Positions 1-8,959 of a stretch of DNA of 64,000 nucleotides are shown in pieces (the stretch's first letter is position 1; each line of letters begins with the position of its first letter). The translations under genes were made by a program, and so were the position numbers. The stretch is from Nocardia jinanensis (GTDB lineage Bacteria > Actinomycetota > Actinomycetes > Mycobacteriales > Mycobacteriaceae): NCBI RefSeq assembly GCF_014645735.1, contig NZ_BMMH01000006.1, positions 124,001 to 188,000 on the forward strand, written 5' to 3'. The notes below the pieces were generated by a model. That model saw only the letters and a list, made by a program, of their open reading frames with translations, was not told the DNA's origin and did not search any database.

Positions 1-209
1 ACTCGGGCCGCCGTGCCGCGGCCGTGTCCGCGGCGGCGGCTTACGCGGGAGAGGCGACCAGCACCATCGCCTCCACCGCCCTGCAGGTACACGGCGGCAT
101 CGGGTTCACCTGGGAGCACGACCTGCACCTGCTGACCCGCCGGATCAAGGTGGACGAGTTGTTGAACGGCTCGGTGAGCCTGCACCGCAGGCGGCTCGCC
201 CGGCAATGA
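1..209 (+). CDS. acyl-CoA dehydrogenase, C-terminal fragment (cut by window edge)
   Basis: The reading frame is open from the first bases to a TGA at 207-209, so only the last about 68 residues of a longer gene are seen. They contain VHGGIGFTWEHDLHL, the C-terminal helix signature of acyl-CoA dehydrogenases, which helps bind FAD and form the tetramer. The family catalyses FAD-dependent alpha,beta-dehydrogenation of acyl-CoA thioesters. The stop overlaps the ATG of the next gene (ATGA), so the two are translationally coupled and probably one operon. The substrate cannot be told from this fragment. Confidence 0.85.
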   Translation, partial: SGRRAAAVSAAAAYAGEATSTIASTALQVHGGIGFTWEHDLHLLTRRIKVDELLNGSVSLHRRRLARQ

Positions 210-1237
210 AGATCGATCTGCCCCTCTCCTCCCCCACCGGAGCCCTCGCCGATGTCGCCGCCATGGCCGACGAAGCGGAGTCGAGCGGGTTCGACGGCGT
301 CTCCTACAGCGAGGTCGTCTCGGATCCGCTGCTCCATCTGACCATCGCCGCCGGCGTGACCGAACGCGTGGACCTGTTGACCAATATCGTGGTCGCCTTC
401 GCCCGCTCTCCGATGACCCTGGCCGTCCAGGCCCGCGCGTTACAGGATTACAGCGGTGGACGGCTCGTTCTCGGCCTCGGCACCCAGATCAAACCGCATA
501 TCGAGCGGCGGTTCTCGATGCCGTGGAGCGCGCCGGCCCCGCGGATGGCCGAATTCATTTCCGCGATGCGGGCGATCTGGGACGCCTGGGCGACCGGCGA
601 GAAGCTCGACTTCCGGGGCGACTTCTACACCCACACGCTGATGACACCCATGTTCACGCCGCCGACCGTCTTTCCGGCACCCCGGGTGCTGCTGGCGGGA
701 GTCGGCGCGAAGATGGCCGAAACCGCAGGCAGAGTAGCCGATGGGATACTGCTGCACCCCTTTTCGACGGACCGTTACCTGCGCGAGGTGACCGTGCCCG
801 CTCTCACGAAGGGACGCGGCACACCCGGCGCCCCCGAAACCTCACCGGAGATCGTCAGCTCGGCGTTCGTCGCCACCGGGAACACCGAGGAGGAGCTGGC
901 CGCATCGGTGACCGCGGTGCGGCGGCAGATCGCGTTCTACGCGTCGACTCCGGCGTACCGGGTGGTGCTCGACCTGCACGGAATCGGCGAACTCGGCGAG
1001 GAATTGACCACCCTGTCGAAAAGCGATCGGGCCGGCAAATGGTCGGAGATGGGAACTCTCATCGACGACGAGATCCTGGAGCTGTTCGCCGTGGTCGGTC
1101 CCCCCGCAGAGGCGGCAGCAGCGCTGCGGGCCCGGGCCGGCGAGGTCGTCACCCGGTACGAGATCAACAATATCGGCGTGCAAACCCCGAGCCTGCAGCG
1201 CGAACTCGCCAGGGCATTGAAGGGCACTGCGGCCTGA
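206..1237 (+). CDS. LLM-class (luciferase-like) F420-dependent oxidoreductase
   Basis: 343 residues. The fold is that of luciferase-like monooxygenases: an N-terminal MKIDLPLSS strand, AAGVTERVDLLTNIVVAFARSP at about residues 50-70, and GGRLVLGLGTQIKPHIERRF at about 85-105, which is typical of the actinobacterial F420-linked subgroup (TIGR03617-like). Such enzymes use reduced F420 or FMN to oxidise or reduce small organic substrates. The ATG lies inside the stop of the upstream acyl-CoA dehydrogenase (ATGA overlap), which suggests a shared pathway. Cofactor assignment to F420 rather than FMN rests on subfamily resemblance only. A hairpin follows the stop. Confidence 0.8.
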   Translation: MKIDLPLSSPTGALADVAAMADEAESSGFDGVSYSEVVSDPLLHLTIAAGVTERVDLLTNIVVAFARSPMTLAVQARALQDYSGGRLVLGLGTQIKPHIERRFSMPWSAPAPRMAEFISAMRAIWDAWATGEKLDFRGDFYTHTLMTPMFTPPTVFPAPRVLLAGVGAKMAETAGRVADGILLHPFSTDRYLREVTVPALTKGRGTPGAPETSPEIVSSAFVATGNTEEELAASVTAVRRQIAFYASTPAYRVVLDLHGIGELGEELTTLSKSDRAGKWSEMGTLIDDEILELFAVVGPPAEAAAALRARAGEVVTRYEINNIGVQTPSLQRELARALKGTAA

Positions 1238-1299
1238 TCCGTCACCCATCGGCGGTACGCCGGGTGTCAGGCCGACCAGCGTCGGCGCGACGGTGTGAC

Positions 1300-1329
1300 G
1301 GCGCGCGGGTGAGAGCGAAGCCGCGCGCC
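1300..1329. terminator. bidirectional hairpin terminator
   Basis: A perfect 9-bp stem, GGCGCGCGG at 1300-1308 against CCGCGCGCC at 1321-1329, with a 12-nt loop. It lies between two convergent genes. It has no clear T-tract, as is common in high-GC actinobacteria. Confidence 0.55.
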
Positions 1330-1340
1330 GGTCCGGCCAC

Positions 1341-2528
1341 TCAGCGCGGCATCTTCAATCCGCGTTCGGCGATGATGTTGCGCATGATCTCGGAGCTACC
1401 GCCCGCGATCGTGAACGCGCGGGCGTAGAGGAATTCGTCCTGCCACCGGCCGCTGTCCACGGCACCGCTGTCACCTTCGACCAGGATGCCCGCTTCGCCG
1501 CTCAGTTCCAGTGCGAAGCGCGCGATCTCCACACCGATCTCACTGAACATCAGTTTGGCCATCGGCGCGTCCTGCACCCGCTCGGTGCCGCGTGACCATC
1601 GGCTGATGTTGGCGTATACCAGCGCGGACAGCGCCTCGACTGCCGCAGTCAACTTGCCCAGCGTCTCCTGGACCGCACCGTCTTCGATGGCCGGGCGCCC
1701 GCCGCGGGTCATCTTCTGCGCGAGGTCCTTCAGCGCGTCCACGTTCTGCCGCAATCGGACCACACTCGTCGCGACGCCGCTGCGCTCGTGCCCGAGGCTC
1801 GAATTGGCGATCGCCCAGCCCGCGTTCAGCTCACCGATCAGGGCGTCGGCGGGCAGTTCGACGTTGTCGAGGAACACCTCGTTGAAGTCCGATGTACCGG
1901 TCATCTCGCGCAGCGGCCGCACGTCGACACCGGGCAGGCTCATATCGACGACGAAGGCACTGATGCCCTTGTGCTTCGGCGCGTCCGGGTCGGTGCGGGC
2001 CAGCAGGTAACCGTATTCGGCCCACTGCCCATTGGTGGTCCACACCTTCTGGCCGCTGACGCGGAAGCCACCGTTCTCGGTACGCACAGCCTTGGTCCGC
2101 AGCGAGGCCAGGTCGCTGCCGGAGCTGGGCTCGCTGAACAGCTGACACCAGGTGTCCTTGCCGGAGCGGATGCCCGGCAGGTAGCGCCGGCGCTGTTCCT
2201 CGGAGCCGAAGTCGATCAGCGCGTGCGACACCAGACCACCGGCGCCCGCGAAATGCGGTGCCCGGGCCCGGGCCAGCTCCTCACCCACCACTACATCGCG
2301 CTCGCTCGAGTAGGAGCTGCCCTCGCCGCCGTACTCCTCCGGCCAATCGCCGCCCATATAACCGGCGGCGTAGAGCTTGCCGATCCACTCGGTGATCAAG
2401 GTGTGCTCGGCCCGGTCCTCGGCGCTGCGCACGCCGGCCTTCGGCGGGATCGCCGGCGCGTTGGCCTCGACGAAGGCCCGCACCTCCAGCCGGAACCGCT
2501 CCAGCTCCGGGCTCATTCCGTAGTCCAT
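1341..2528 (-). CDS. acyl-CoA dehydrogenase
   Basis: 395 residues, the normal length for the family. The mid-domain motif CQLFSEPSSGSDLASL at about residue 148, GQKVWTTNGQWAEY at about 184 and the C-terminal GGSSEIMRNIIAERGL at about 375 are diagnostic. The FAD-dependent family introduces a double bond in acyl-CoA; mycobacterial FadE enzymes of this type often act on steroid or branched side chains. An AAGGAG ribosome site precedes the ATG by 8 nt. The enoyl-CoA hydratase at 2572-3354 is directly upstream (43 bp), so the two are likely co-transcribed from the promoter near 3400. The substrate is unknown. Confidence 0.9.
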   Translation of the reverse strand: MDYGMSPELERFRLEVRAFVEANAPAIPPKAGVRSAEDRAEHTLITEWIGKLYAAGYMGGDWPEEYGGEGSSYSSERDVVVGEELARARAPHFAGAGGLVSHALIDFGSEEQRRRYLPGIRSGKDTWCQLFSEPSSGSDLASLRTKAVRTENGGFRVSGQKVWTTNGQWAEYGYLLARTDPDAPKHKGISAFVVDMSLPGVDVRPLREMTGTSDFNEVFLDNVELPADALIGELNAGWAIANSSLGHERSGVATSVVRLRQNVDALKDLAQKMTRGGRPAIEDGAVQETLGKLTAAVEALSALVYANISRWSRGTERVQDAPMAKLMFSEIGVEIARFALELSGEAGILVEGDSGAVDSGRWQDEFLYARAFTIAGGSSEIMRNIIAERGLKMPR

Positions 2529-2571
2529 CTCAGCTACTCCTTCTGTGGATCCGCGCCGGGCTACCCGCCGG

Positions 2572-3354
2572 TCAGCGAACCTCGTAGTTTCGGGTGGGAA
2601 CCTCCGACCGCTCGACCTGCGCCAGCCCGATCGGGTTGCCGATCACGGTGTACGACATACCGGTGGCGAGGGCGTGCGAACGGCCCGTATCGCGCGATTC
2701 CCAGATCGCCCGAATGCTGCCCTGTATCGCGGCCGGCGGCTTCGCGGCGATCCGCGCGGCCAGTTCCTGCGCCCGATCCCACAGCTGTGCGCGCGGCAGC
2801 ACTTCGCTGACGAAGCCGATCTGGTGGGCACGTTCGGCGGACATCCGTTCGTCCAGACCGAGCAGGACCATCCGCAATACCTCACCGATCGGAATGCGGT
2901 GCGCCAGTCCGATCGGTTCGAGGGCCGCGACCATACCGTAGGAGACATGCGGATCGAAGAACTGGGCGTCGTCCGCGGCGACGATGATGTCGGCCTCGTT
3001 GAGCCAATACAGGGCGCCGCCGGCGACCATGCCGTGCACCGCGCAGATCAGAGGCTTCCAGCAGCCGTTCTGTTTGGGGGACAGATCGACACCGGGATCC
3101 TGCCGGCTGAACGGGTTGTCGGCCAGATAGGTGCCTTCCCGCACGTCCACCCCGGTGCAGAAGGCACGGTCACCGTTGGCCCGCAGCACGATCGCGTGCA
3201 CATCGTCCTCGTCGTCCGCGAACCGCCAGAGCGCTTTGAACTCCGCGCGCATGGCGTCGTTGAAGGAGTTCATCCGCTCCGGCCGGTTGAGGGTGATGGT
3301 CAGGACGTGTTCTTTCAGCTCCGCGATCACCGTGGTCAACCCGTTCAGATCCAC
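2572..3354 (-). CDS. enoyl-CoA hydratase/isomerase family protein (crotonase)
   Basis: 260 residues with the crotonase fold. TITLNRPERMNSFN lies near residue 20, the oxyanion-hole segment AFCTGVDVREG near residue 65 and HGMVAGGALYWLNEAD near residue 108. In the second catalytic region, SYGMVAALEPIG near residue 140, I do not see the usual pair of glutamates of true hydratases. It may therefore be an isomerase, hydrolase or other crotonase-fold enzyme. The GTG start at 3354 follows GGAGGA. It is the first gene of a minus-strand operon with the acyl-CoA dehydrogenase, driven from the region with the TAACTAAGTGA box. Confidence 0.85.
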   Translation of the reverse strand: MDLNGLTTVIAELKEHVLTITLNRPERMNSFNDAMRAEFKALWRFADDEDDVHAIVLRANGDRAFCTGVDVREGTYLADNPFSRQDPGVDLSPKQNGCWKPLICAVHGMVAGGALYWLNEADIIVAADDAQFFDPHVSYGMVAALEPIGLAHRIPIGEVLRMVLLGLDERMSAERAHQIGFVSEVLPRAQLWDRAQELAARIAAKPPAAIQGSIRAIWESRDTGRSHALATGMSYTVIGNPIGLAQVERSEVPTRNYEVR

Positions 3355-3399
3355 CGTTCCTCCTGCAGTCGTGAGTGATACTTCCGCACTATACCTATA

Positions 3400-3410
3400 T
3401 AACTAAGTGA
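3400..3410 (+). promoter_or_regulatory. TNACTWAGTNA box, copy 1 (TAACTAAGTGA)
   Basis: An AT-rich 11-mer in the divergent intergenic region between the crotonase gene (minus) and the flavin reductase gene (plus). The same 11-mer recurs on the other strand at 28898-28908. It is the first of about fifteen related sites in this window. Confidence 0.55.
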
Positions 3411-3479
3411 ATTATCTTACGGTCGCCGAAACCGGCCCGGGAACGGCCGCTCGCGCGACAAGCATGTGGTAAACAAAAC

Positions 3480-3490
3480 TTACTAAGTTA
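3480..3490 (+). promoter_or_regulatory. TNACTWAGTNA box, copy 2 (TTACTAAGTTA)
   Basis: Second box in the same divergent region, 80 bp from copy 1 and on the side of the plus-strand gene. Because it ends only 9 bp before the first possible ATG (3499), it favours the later start at 3556. Confidence 0.55.
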
Positions 3491-3555
3491 TCCTTCAAAT
3501 GTCAGTAGTAGAGACTGCCGAATCACCGCAGACTCCGACGCCGGGAGACCCGACC

Positions 3556-4641
3556 ATGCCGCAAAGCCTGCTGTTCTCACCCATGACCCTGCGTGGGGTC
3601 ACGGTCAAGAACCGGCTCTGGGTCGCGCCGATGGCGCAGTACTCGGCCACCGAGCGTGGCGTCCCGACCGACTGGCATCTCGCCCATCTGGGCGGTATGG
3701 CCCGCGGCGGCGCCGGCCTGGTGATGTCGGAGGCCACCGCGGTACTTCCCGAGGGACGTATCTGCCTCCCCGATGCCGGTATCTGGGGCGACGAACATAT
3801 CGAGGCGTGGTCCCGCATCACCCGGTTCATTGTCGGCCAGGGTTCGGTTCCCGCCATGCAACTCGCCCATGCGGGCCGCAAGGGCAGCACTCAGGTCCCG
3901 ACAGAGGGGCGCAACGCGATCACCGAAGCGGAGGGCGGCTGGCGCACCGTCGCCCCCTCCGCGCTCGCGTACGAGGGGCTGCCGGAACCACACGCGCTCA
4001 CCCTCACCGAAATCGCCGATACCGTCGCCGCCTACGCCGCCGCGGCGAAGCGGGCGGTCGAGGCCGGCTTCCAGGTCCTGGAGATCCATGCCGCGCACGG
4101 CTACCTGCTCAACGAGTTCCTGTCCCCGCTGGGCAACGAACGCACCGACCGGTACGGCGGCGACTTCACCGGCCGTACCCGCATCCTGCACGAGGTCGTC
4201 GCGGCGATTCGCGCGGCAATCCCCGAATCGGTTCCGCTGTTCGTCCGGCTCTCGGCCACCGACTGGGCCGAGGGCGGCTGGAGCATCGAGGACACCGTGC
4301 GACTGTGCGCGGAACTCGACGGCACCGGCGTGGACATGATCGACGTATCCAGCGGCGGTATGGTCGCCCACCAGAAGATCACCGTCGGTCCGGGCTATCA
4401 GGTCCCGTTCGCCCGCGCCGCGCGGGCGGCCGGTTCCATTCCGGTGATCGCCGTCGGGCTGATCACCGAAGCAGTCCAGGCCGAGCAGCTCCTGGTCGAC
4501 GGCGCGGCCGATGCGCTGATGTTCGGCCGTCAATTGCTGCGGGAACCGCACTGGCCGTTCCGCGCGGCGGTCGAACTGCGGGCCGAGCTGCGCTGGCCTG
4601 GGCCTTATCGTTCGGCCCGATACCAGGGCAGCATCCCCTGA
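3556..4641 (+). CDS. Old-Yellow-Enzyme-type NADH:flavin oxidoreductase (YqjM-like)
   Basis: 361 residues from the ATG at 3556, which follows GGGAG by 8 nt. An in-frame ATG at 3499 has no ribosome site and nearly abuts an operator-like box, so I prefer the later start. The FMN-binding TIM barrel is clear: PMTLRGVTVKNRLWVAPM at residues 9-26, EIHAAHGYLLNEFLSP near residue 172 with the two active-site histidines, and NERTDRYGGDFTGRTR after it. These enzymes reduce activated C=C bonds, for example 2-enoates or enones. The cysteine that tunes FMN in YqjM is alanine here (PMAQY). The gene stands alone and faces a convergent ligase gene. Confidence 0.88.
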   Translation: MPQSLLFSPMTLRGVTVKNRLWVAPMAQYSATERGVPTDWHLAHLGGMARGGAGLVMSEATAVLPEGRICLPDAGIWGDEHIEAWSRITRFIVGQGSVPAMQLAHAGRKGSTQVPTEGRNAITEAEGGWRTVAPSALAYEGLPEPHALTLTEIADTVAAYAAAAKRAVEAGFQVLEIHAAHGYLLNEFLSPLGNERTDRYGGDFTGRTRILHEVVAAIRAAIPESVPLFVRLSATDWAEGGWSIEDTVRLCAELDGTGVDMIDVSSGGMVAHQKITVGPGYQVPFARAARAAGSIPVIAVGLITEAVQAEQLLVDGAADALMFGRQLLREPHWPFRAAVELRAELRWPGPYRSARYQGSIP

Positions 4642-4748
4642 CCCGGCGGCTCCCCGATCGCGACCCACCCCCGGCGCACGAGAACCGCCGCGCATACGCC
4701 GGAGCCGTCCGCCGCCCCGGCAGGACGACGGGCAGCGGGACACCGCGG

Positions 4749-6281
4749 TCAACGCCGCCCGGCCGGCGGTTTCCACGCGGCGGTCAGGTCGATCGTGTCG
4801 AGGAGCCCGGTTTTGAGCACCTTGTTGGTCGGCGTACGCGGTAGCGCCTCGACCAGGGCAAGATACTTCGGCAGGGTGTGTTTGGGTAGCCGGCTCGTCA
4901 TCCAGTCGTACAGCGCCGGGGCGTCCAGCGTGCCGTTCTCGACGACTTCCGCCGCGATCAGGATCTCGTGTCCGGCAACGGTATCGGGTACTCCGACCAC
5001 CGCACAGGCAACCAGCTGCGGGTGCTCGTCCACGACCGCCTCGACCGCGGTGCTGGAGATGTTCTCGCCCATCCGGCGGATGGTATCGCCGGCCCGATGG
5101 ACGAATTCGAAGTTGCCGTCGGCGTGCCGGATGACGATATCGCCGGTGTGATACCAACCGCCGGCCAGCGCCCGTTCGGTCGCCGCCGGCCGGTCCAGGT
5201 AACCGATCATGATCATGAGCCGGTGCCCGGGCCGGATCCAGAGCTCGCCCGGGACGCCGTCGGCAACGGGGTTCCCGTGCTCGTCGACAACCTGCGCTCG
5301 ATAGCCGTCGCGTACGCGGCCGCACCACATGTGTTCGAGGTCCGGCGGGTCGGTCAGTACCAGCGGGAAGCCGACTTCTGTCGATCCGTAGAGGTCGTAG
5401 CACCGCACGCCGAATCGCCGAGCGAACTCGGCGGCGAGTGCCGCGTTGTGACCGGCGAACACCGCTTCGAGCGGGTTCTCGGCATCGTCCGGGCGTGGCG
5501 GCAACGCGAGCAGGAGCGCGGCATGGAACGTCCCGGTGGTGCAGCCGAACCTGCGCACATCGTCCATGGTGGCCCGCGCCGAGAACCGTTCGCGGAAAAC
5601 GACCCGGCCGCCGGTCGCGCACATGGCCACCAACGGGCTGCGTCCGGTGACGTGGAACATGGGGTGGCAGTTGTAGGCCACATCACCGGGGCCGAGCGGA
5701 ATCCGGTCGGCCATGGTGGCGAATTGGGCCCAGGCGAGTATCACTCCCTTCGCCGGCCCGGTACTGCCGGACGTATAGATCACGCAGGCGATATCGGCCG
5801 GCGTGGGCAGCGAATCGAATGCGACGGCCGTTGCGTCCAGGTCTGCCCATGCGCCCCGCTGCACTGCCCATACGGGCAGAGCCGGTCGTGTTTCCCGGAT
5901 TCGGTCGACGAATTCCGGTCTGGCCAGGCACAAGAGTGGCGCTGCGTCGTCGAGCACGTGTTCGAGAAACGTACCCTTCAGGTCCGGGTCGATCGGCACT
6001 TCGATTGCCCCGAGGCAACCGAGGGCGATCCAGACCATCGCCGCATCGATCGAGGGCGGCAACAGGGTCGCCACCCGGGAGCCGGGCGCCACGCCGAGAT
6101 CGCGGAGGTACCCGGCCCAGCGGCAGACGCCTTCCCACGTCGCACCGTAGGTGGCATGTCCTCCGGTCACTTCGTGCAGGAACGGCCGGTCCGGCTCCGA
6201 CAGGGCGCGGGCACGCAATCGGACCGGCAATACCGATGCCGGATCGGTTGCCATGGCGACGAGCGTCGATGCGGCAGACAA
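4749..6281 (-). CDS. AMP-dependent acyl-CoA synthetase/ligase
   Basis: 510 residues of the ANL superfamily. The phosphate-binding loop YTSGSTGPAKGV lies near residue 170, YDLYGSTEVGFP near 294, GWYHTGDIVIRHADG near 370 and the C-terminal catalytic lysine segment PRTPTNKVLKTG near 485. The enzyme activates a carboxylic acid to its acyl-AMP and then the CoA thioester. The N-terminal end uses TTG at 6281 after AGGAAG; an internal ATG at 6254 is an alternative. It lies 122 bp downstream of the tandem CoA-transferase gene, with a hairpin between them. The acid cannot be predicted. Confidence 0.9.
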   Translation of the reverse strand: MSAASTLVAMATDPASVLPVRLRARALSEPDRPFLHEVTGGHATYGATWEGVCRWAGYLRDLGVAPGSRVATLLPPSIDAAMVWIALGCLGAIEVPIDPDLKGTFLEHVLDDAAPLLCLARPEFVDRIRETRPALPVWAVQRGAWADLDATAVAFDSLPTPADIACVIYTSGSTGPAKGVILAWAQFATMADRIPLGPGDVAYNCHPMFHVTGRSPLVAMCATGGRVVFRERFSARATMDDVRRFGCTTGTFHAALLLALPPRPDDAENPLEAVFAGHNAALAAEFARRFGVRCYDLYGSTEVGFPLVLTDPPDLEHMWCGRVRDGYRAQVVDEHGNPVADGVPGELWIRPGHRLMIMIGYLDRPAATERALAGGWYHTGDIVIRHADGNFEFVHRAGDTIRRMGENISSTAVEAVVDEHPQLVACAVVGVPDTVAGHEILIAAEVVENGTLDAPALYDWMTSRLPKHTLPKYLALVEALPRTPTNKVLKTGLLDTIDLTAAWKPPAGRR

Positions 6282-6363
6282 TTCGGTTCTCTTCCTACTC
6301 GCACTGCGGACGCCGCCAGCGCGGGACAGTGGGAATCCCGCGGTGGCGGCGTCTGTGACAGTG

Positions 6364-6394
6364 GGTGCGCGCCGGGCATCCGGCGCCGCGCACC
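6364..6394 (-). terminator. hairpin terminator after tandem CoA-transferase gene
   Basis: Stem GGTGCGCG (6364-6371) with CGCGCACC (6387-6394), plus an inner CCGG/CCGG pair around GCAT. It starts 10 bp beyond the stop of the gene ending at 6404 on the minus strand. Confidence 0.55.
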
Positions 6395-6403
6395 GTCGAT
6401 GGT

Positions 6404-8872
6404 TCAGTCGTCGCAGGCGATGACTCCGAGCTCGAGCAGCTCGTCGATGCGCTCCGCCGCGAGCCCGATCTCGCGAAGCACCGGGCGGGTGTGCCGGCCG
6501 ATGGTGCAGCCGGCATCGGCTTTGGTGCGTGAGCGCGAAAACCGGGTGAGCGGCGCCAGCCGGCGGTGCTCCTCGAAGATGGGGCTGACCGCTTCGACGC
6601 TGTACCCGGCCTCGAAGAACGGGTCGGACTGCAGCGCCGATTCGGAGTTACGTTCGAGAACGGCGACACACCCCACGTCGAGGGGCGTGAGCTCGTCCTC
6701 CCACTGCTGCTGTCCTTTGGTGGCGAATACGTGTGTCAGCACCTCCGCGAGCGCCGCGTCGTTTTCGCTGCGGGCCTCGGGAGTGGCGAACCGCGCATCC
6801 GCAGCCAGATCGGCGTAGGGCGACAGCGCCTTCGCCAGCGCCTCCCATTCACTCGGCAGCGGCGCGGCGAGGAAGACCCAGCCTGCACCGGCCCGGTACA
6901 TCCGGTAGAGGGCACCCAGCCCGAAGAACTGCGCGTCGGCGGTGGCGATCTCCGGCCGGCCCTCGTAGCTGGTGTTGTAGGAGATCAGCGCTTGGTGCAC
7001 TGTCCCCAGCATCGTGGTGACCATATTCGAGAGCTCGACACCCTGGCGTTTGGCGTAGAGGCCCACCAGCATCGCCGAGGCGACCCCCAGGGCGGCAATA
7101 CCGTCGGATTGGACGGCCGGTACCGCGCCGGCCGCATGCAGGGTCCGCGCTCCGGCGCGCAGTGCGTCCCCGTCGCCGGGCGGGTTGATGGCGTCGCGAC
7201 CGTCGATCGCGGAGAGTCCGGTCGCCGCACCGATCGAGGGGGCATAGGCCGGCCTGGACGCGTACGGGCCGGTGATGCCGTAACCCGGTGTGCTCAGGTA
7301 GACGATGTCCGGATTGATCGTCTTGAGCGTCGCTTCATCGATCTGCGCCCGCTCGGCGGCCGCGCCCCGGAAGCACTGCAGCACGATATCGCTGCGTTTG
7401 ACCAGCTCGTAGACGAGCTCGAGTCCCGCGGGTTTCGAGAGGTCGACCGCGACACTTTCCTTGCCCTGCAACACCTTGGCTCCCCCGGCCTCGGGGAAGG
7501 CCACGAGGTTGCGGATGTTGTCACCCTCGATCGGCTCGATCTTGATCACCCTGGCGCCGAGGTCGCCGAGCAGCGTCGCCCCGTAAGGCCCGGCGAACAT
7601 GGTGCCGAATTCGAGGATCGTGACCCCGCGCAACGGCAACTCTTCCCGTTCGGGGTCGGCCGCGGCCGCTGCCGACGCGAGCGCCGCGAGCGCGGCGCGC
7701 ACCTCGTCATCGTGCTGGCCGGGAAGCGGTGCCGGACGTGGCGGGACGAGCGGCTTGCCGTCCGCGTGGATGAGGGTGGACGGCTGGCGTACCGGGCCGA
7801 TCCCGGGATTGTCGACGGTGACGACGCGACCGTCCGCCACGACCTGGGGGTGATCCAACGCCTCGTCGGGCGTGCGGAAGGCCTCGGCACTGATGTCGTG
7901 ATTCGTCTCGAAGACCTGCTGCCACTCCTCGAACGAACGGGCGCCGACGCGTTCGAGCATCATCTCCCAGAATTCGGTCCGCAGTTCCGCGGTCGGCAGC
8001 ATCGGGAAGCCGGCCCACTTGGGGTCGGCCAGCTCCCCGACGAGATCGAGTTCGGTGAGCCACGCCTGCATCAACCGCGGCGCGGTCTGCGCGAACTGCA
8101 TCCAGCGACCGTCCGCGGTCGCGGCTATCAGCAGGGCATAGATCAGGTAGGCCTGTGGACGCCCCTCGTCGTCGTAGGCCACATCCATCGGGCTGAAGGC
8201 GTCGGGGTAACGCTCGAGGACCATCTCGTAGAACCAGTTGTACGGATCCATCGACCCCATACCGGTCACCAGGTTGGATTCGACGGCCTGGCCACAGCCG
8301 CTCGACATCCGTTCGATGAGCGCGGCGAGGATACCGTGCACCGCGGCCTGCGACGCTCCGAAGGAGGCGTAGGGCGTGGATACGAATGCCGGTCCCGGCC
8401 GGGTGGTCAGCTGGCGCTTCTCGAACATGACCCCGGTCTTGGCCATCACGAGACCTTCCCAGCCCTTGTAGTCCTTCCACGGGCCGGTACTCCCCCAGCC
8501 GGTGATCGACGCCCAGACCAGCCGCGGGTACTTCTCCGCCAGCGTCTGCGGGGTGAGCCCGAGCCGGGCGGCCGAATTCGGCCGCATCGTCGTGATCAGC
8601 ACGTCCGCGCTACTCAGCAACGCACGCAGCGTCGCGAGGTCGTCGTCGGCGTGCACGTCCAGGGTGACGCTGCGTTTGCCGCGCAGCAGCCCGGGCCAGC
8701 CCGCAAGGTCGCGCAAATCGCTGCCTCCGGGCGGCTCGACCATGATGACGTCTGCGCCGCAGTCCGCCAGGAACTGGCTCGCCTGCGCGCCGGGCAGCGT
8801 GGTCGACAGGTCGACGACCACCAAATCCGCGAGGGGCCCCGGGCTCGTTGCCTGGTCCGGTCCTGTCGTCAC
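6404..8872 (-). CDS. tandem CaiB/BaiF-type (family III) CoA-transferase-like protein
   Basis: 822 residues from GTG 8872, which follows AAAGGA; an upstream ATG at 8923 lacks a ribosome site. Two consecutive family III CoA-transferase domains are visible. The first runs about 10-390 (LVVVDLSTTLPGAQASQFLAD, then ITGWGSTGPW), the second about 415-810 (GVTILEFGTMFAGPYGATLLG, STPGYGITGPYASRP). Family III enzymes move CoA between carboxylic acids through an aspartyl-CoA intermediate. By eye the aspartate position after the GxGQxV segment is threonine in the first half and not aspartate in the second, so activity is uncertain. A paralogue of equal length lies at 17542-20007. Confidence 0.87.
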   Translation of the reverse strand: MTTGPDQATSPGPLADLVVVDLSTTLPGAQASQFLADCGADVIMVEPPGGSDLRDLAGWPGLLRGKRSVTLDVHADDDLATLRALLSSADVLITTMRPNSAARLGLTPQTLAEKYPRLVWASITGWGSTGPWKDYKGWEGLVMAKTGVMFEKRQLTTRPGPAFVSTPYASFGASQAAVHGILAALIERMSSGCGQAVESNLVTGMGSMDPYNWFYEMVLERYPDAFSPMDVAYDDEGRPQAYLIYALLIAATADGRWMQFAQTAPRLMQAWLTELDLVGELADPKWAGFPMLPTAELRTEFWEMMLERVGARSFEEWQQVFETNHDISAEAFRTPDEALDHPQVVADGRVVTVDNPGIGPVRQPSTLIHADGKPLVPPRPAPLPGQHDDEVRAALAALASAAAAADPEREELPLRGVTILEFGTMFAGPYGATLLGDLGARVIKIEPIEGDNIRNLVAFPEAGGAKVLQGKESVAVDLSKPAGLELVYELVKRSDIVLQCFRGAAAERAQIDEATLKTINPDIVYLSTPGYGITGPYASRPAYAPSIGAATGLSAIDGRDAINPPGDGDALRAGARTLHAAGAVPAVQSDGIAALGVASAMLVGLYAKRQGVELSNMVTTMLGTVHQALISYNTSYEGRPEIATADAQFFGLGALYRMYRAGAGWVFLAAPLPSEWEALAKALSPYADLAADARFATPEARSENDAALAEVLTHVFATKGQQQWEDELTPLDVGCVAVLERNSESALQSDPFFEAGYSVEAVSPIFEEHRRLAPLTRFSRSRTKADAGCTIGRHTRPVLREIGLAAERIDELLELGVIACDD

Positions 8873-8959
8873 GGTGTTTCCTTTCGTCGAAAATGGTCGG
8901 CACGGTCGGCAGCCCGGTGCCATGCCTTGCCCGCGTTCTCGGTTACGCGCGGCGAGAGA

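Noticed and set aside
3577..5622. Minus-strand open frame of 681 codons
   Set aside because: It lies antisense to the flavin reductase gene and out of frame with the ligase gene. The product is Arg/Gly/Pro-rich with no family motif, as expected for a high-GC shadow frame.
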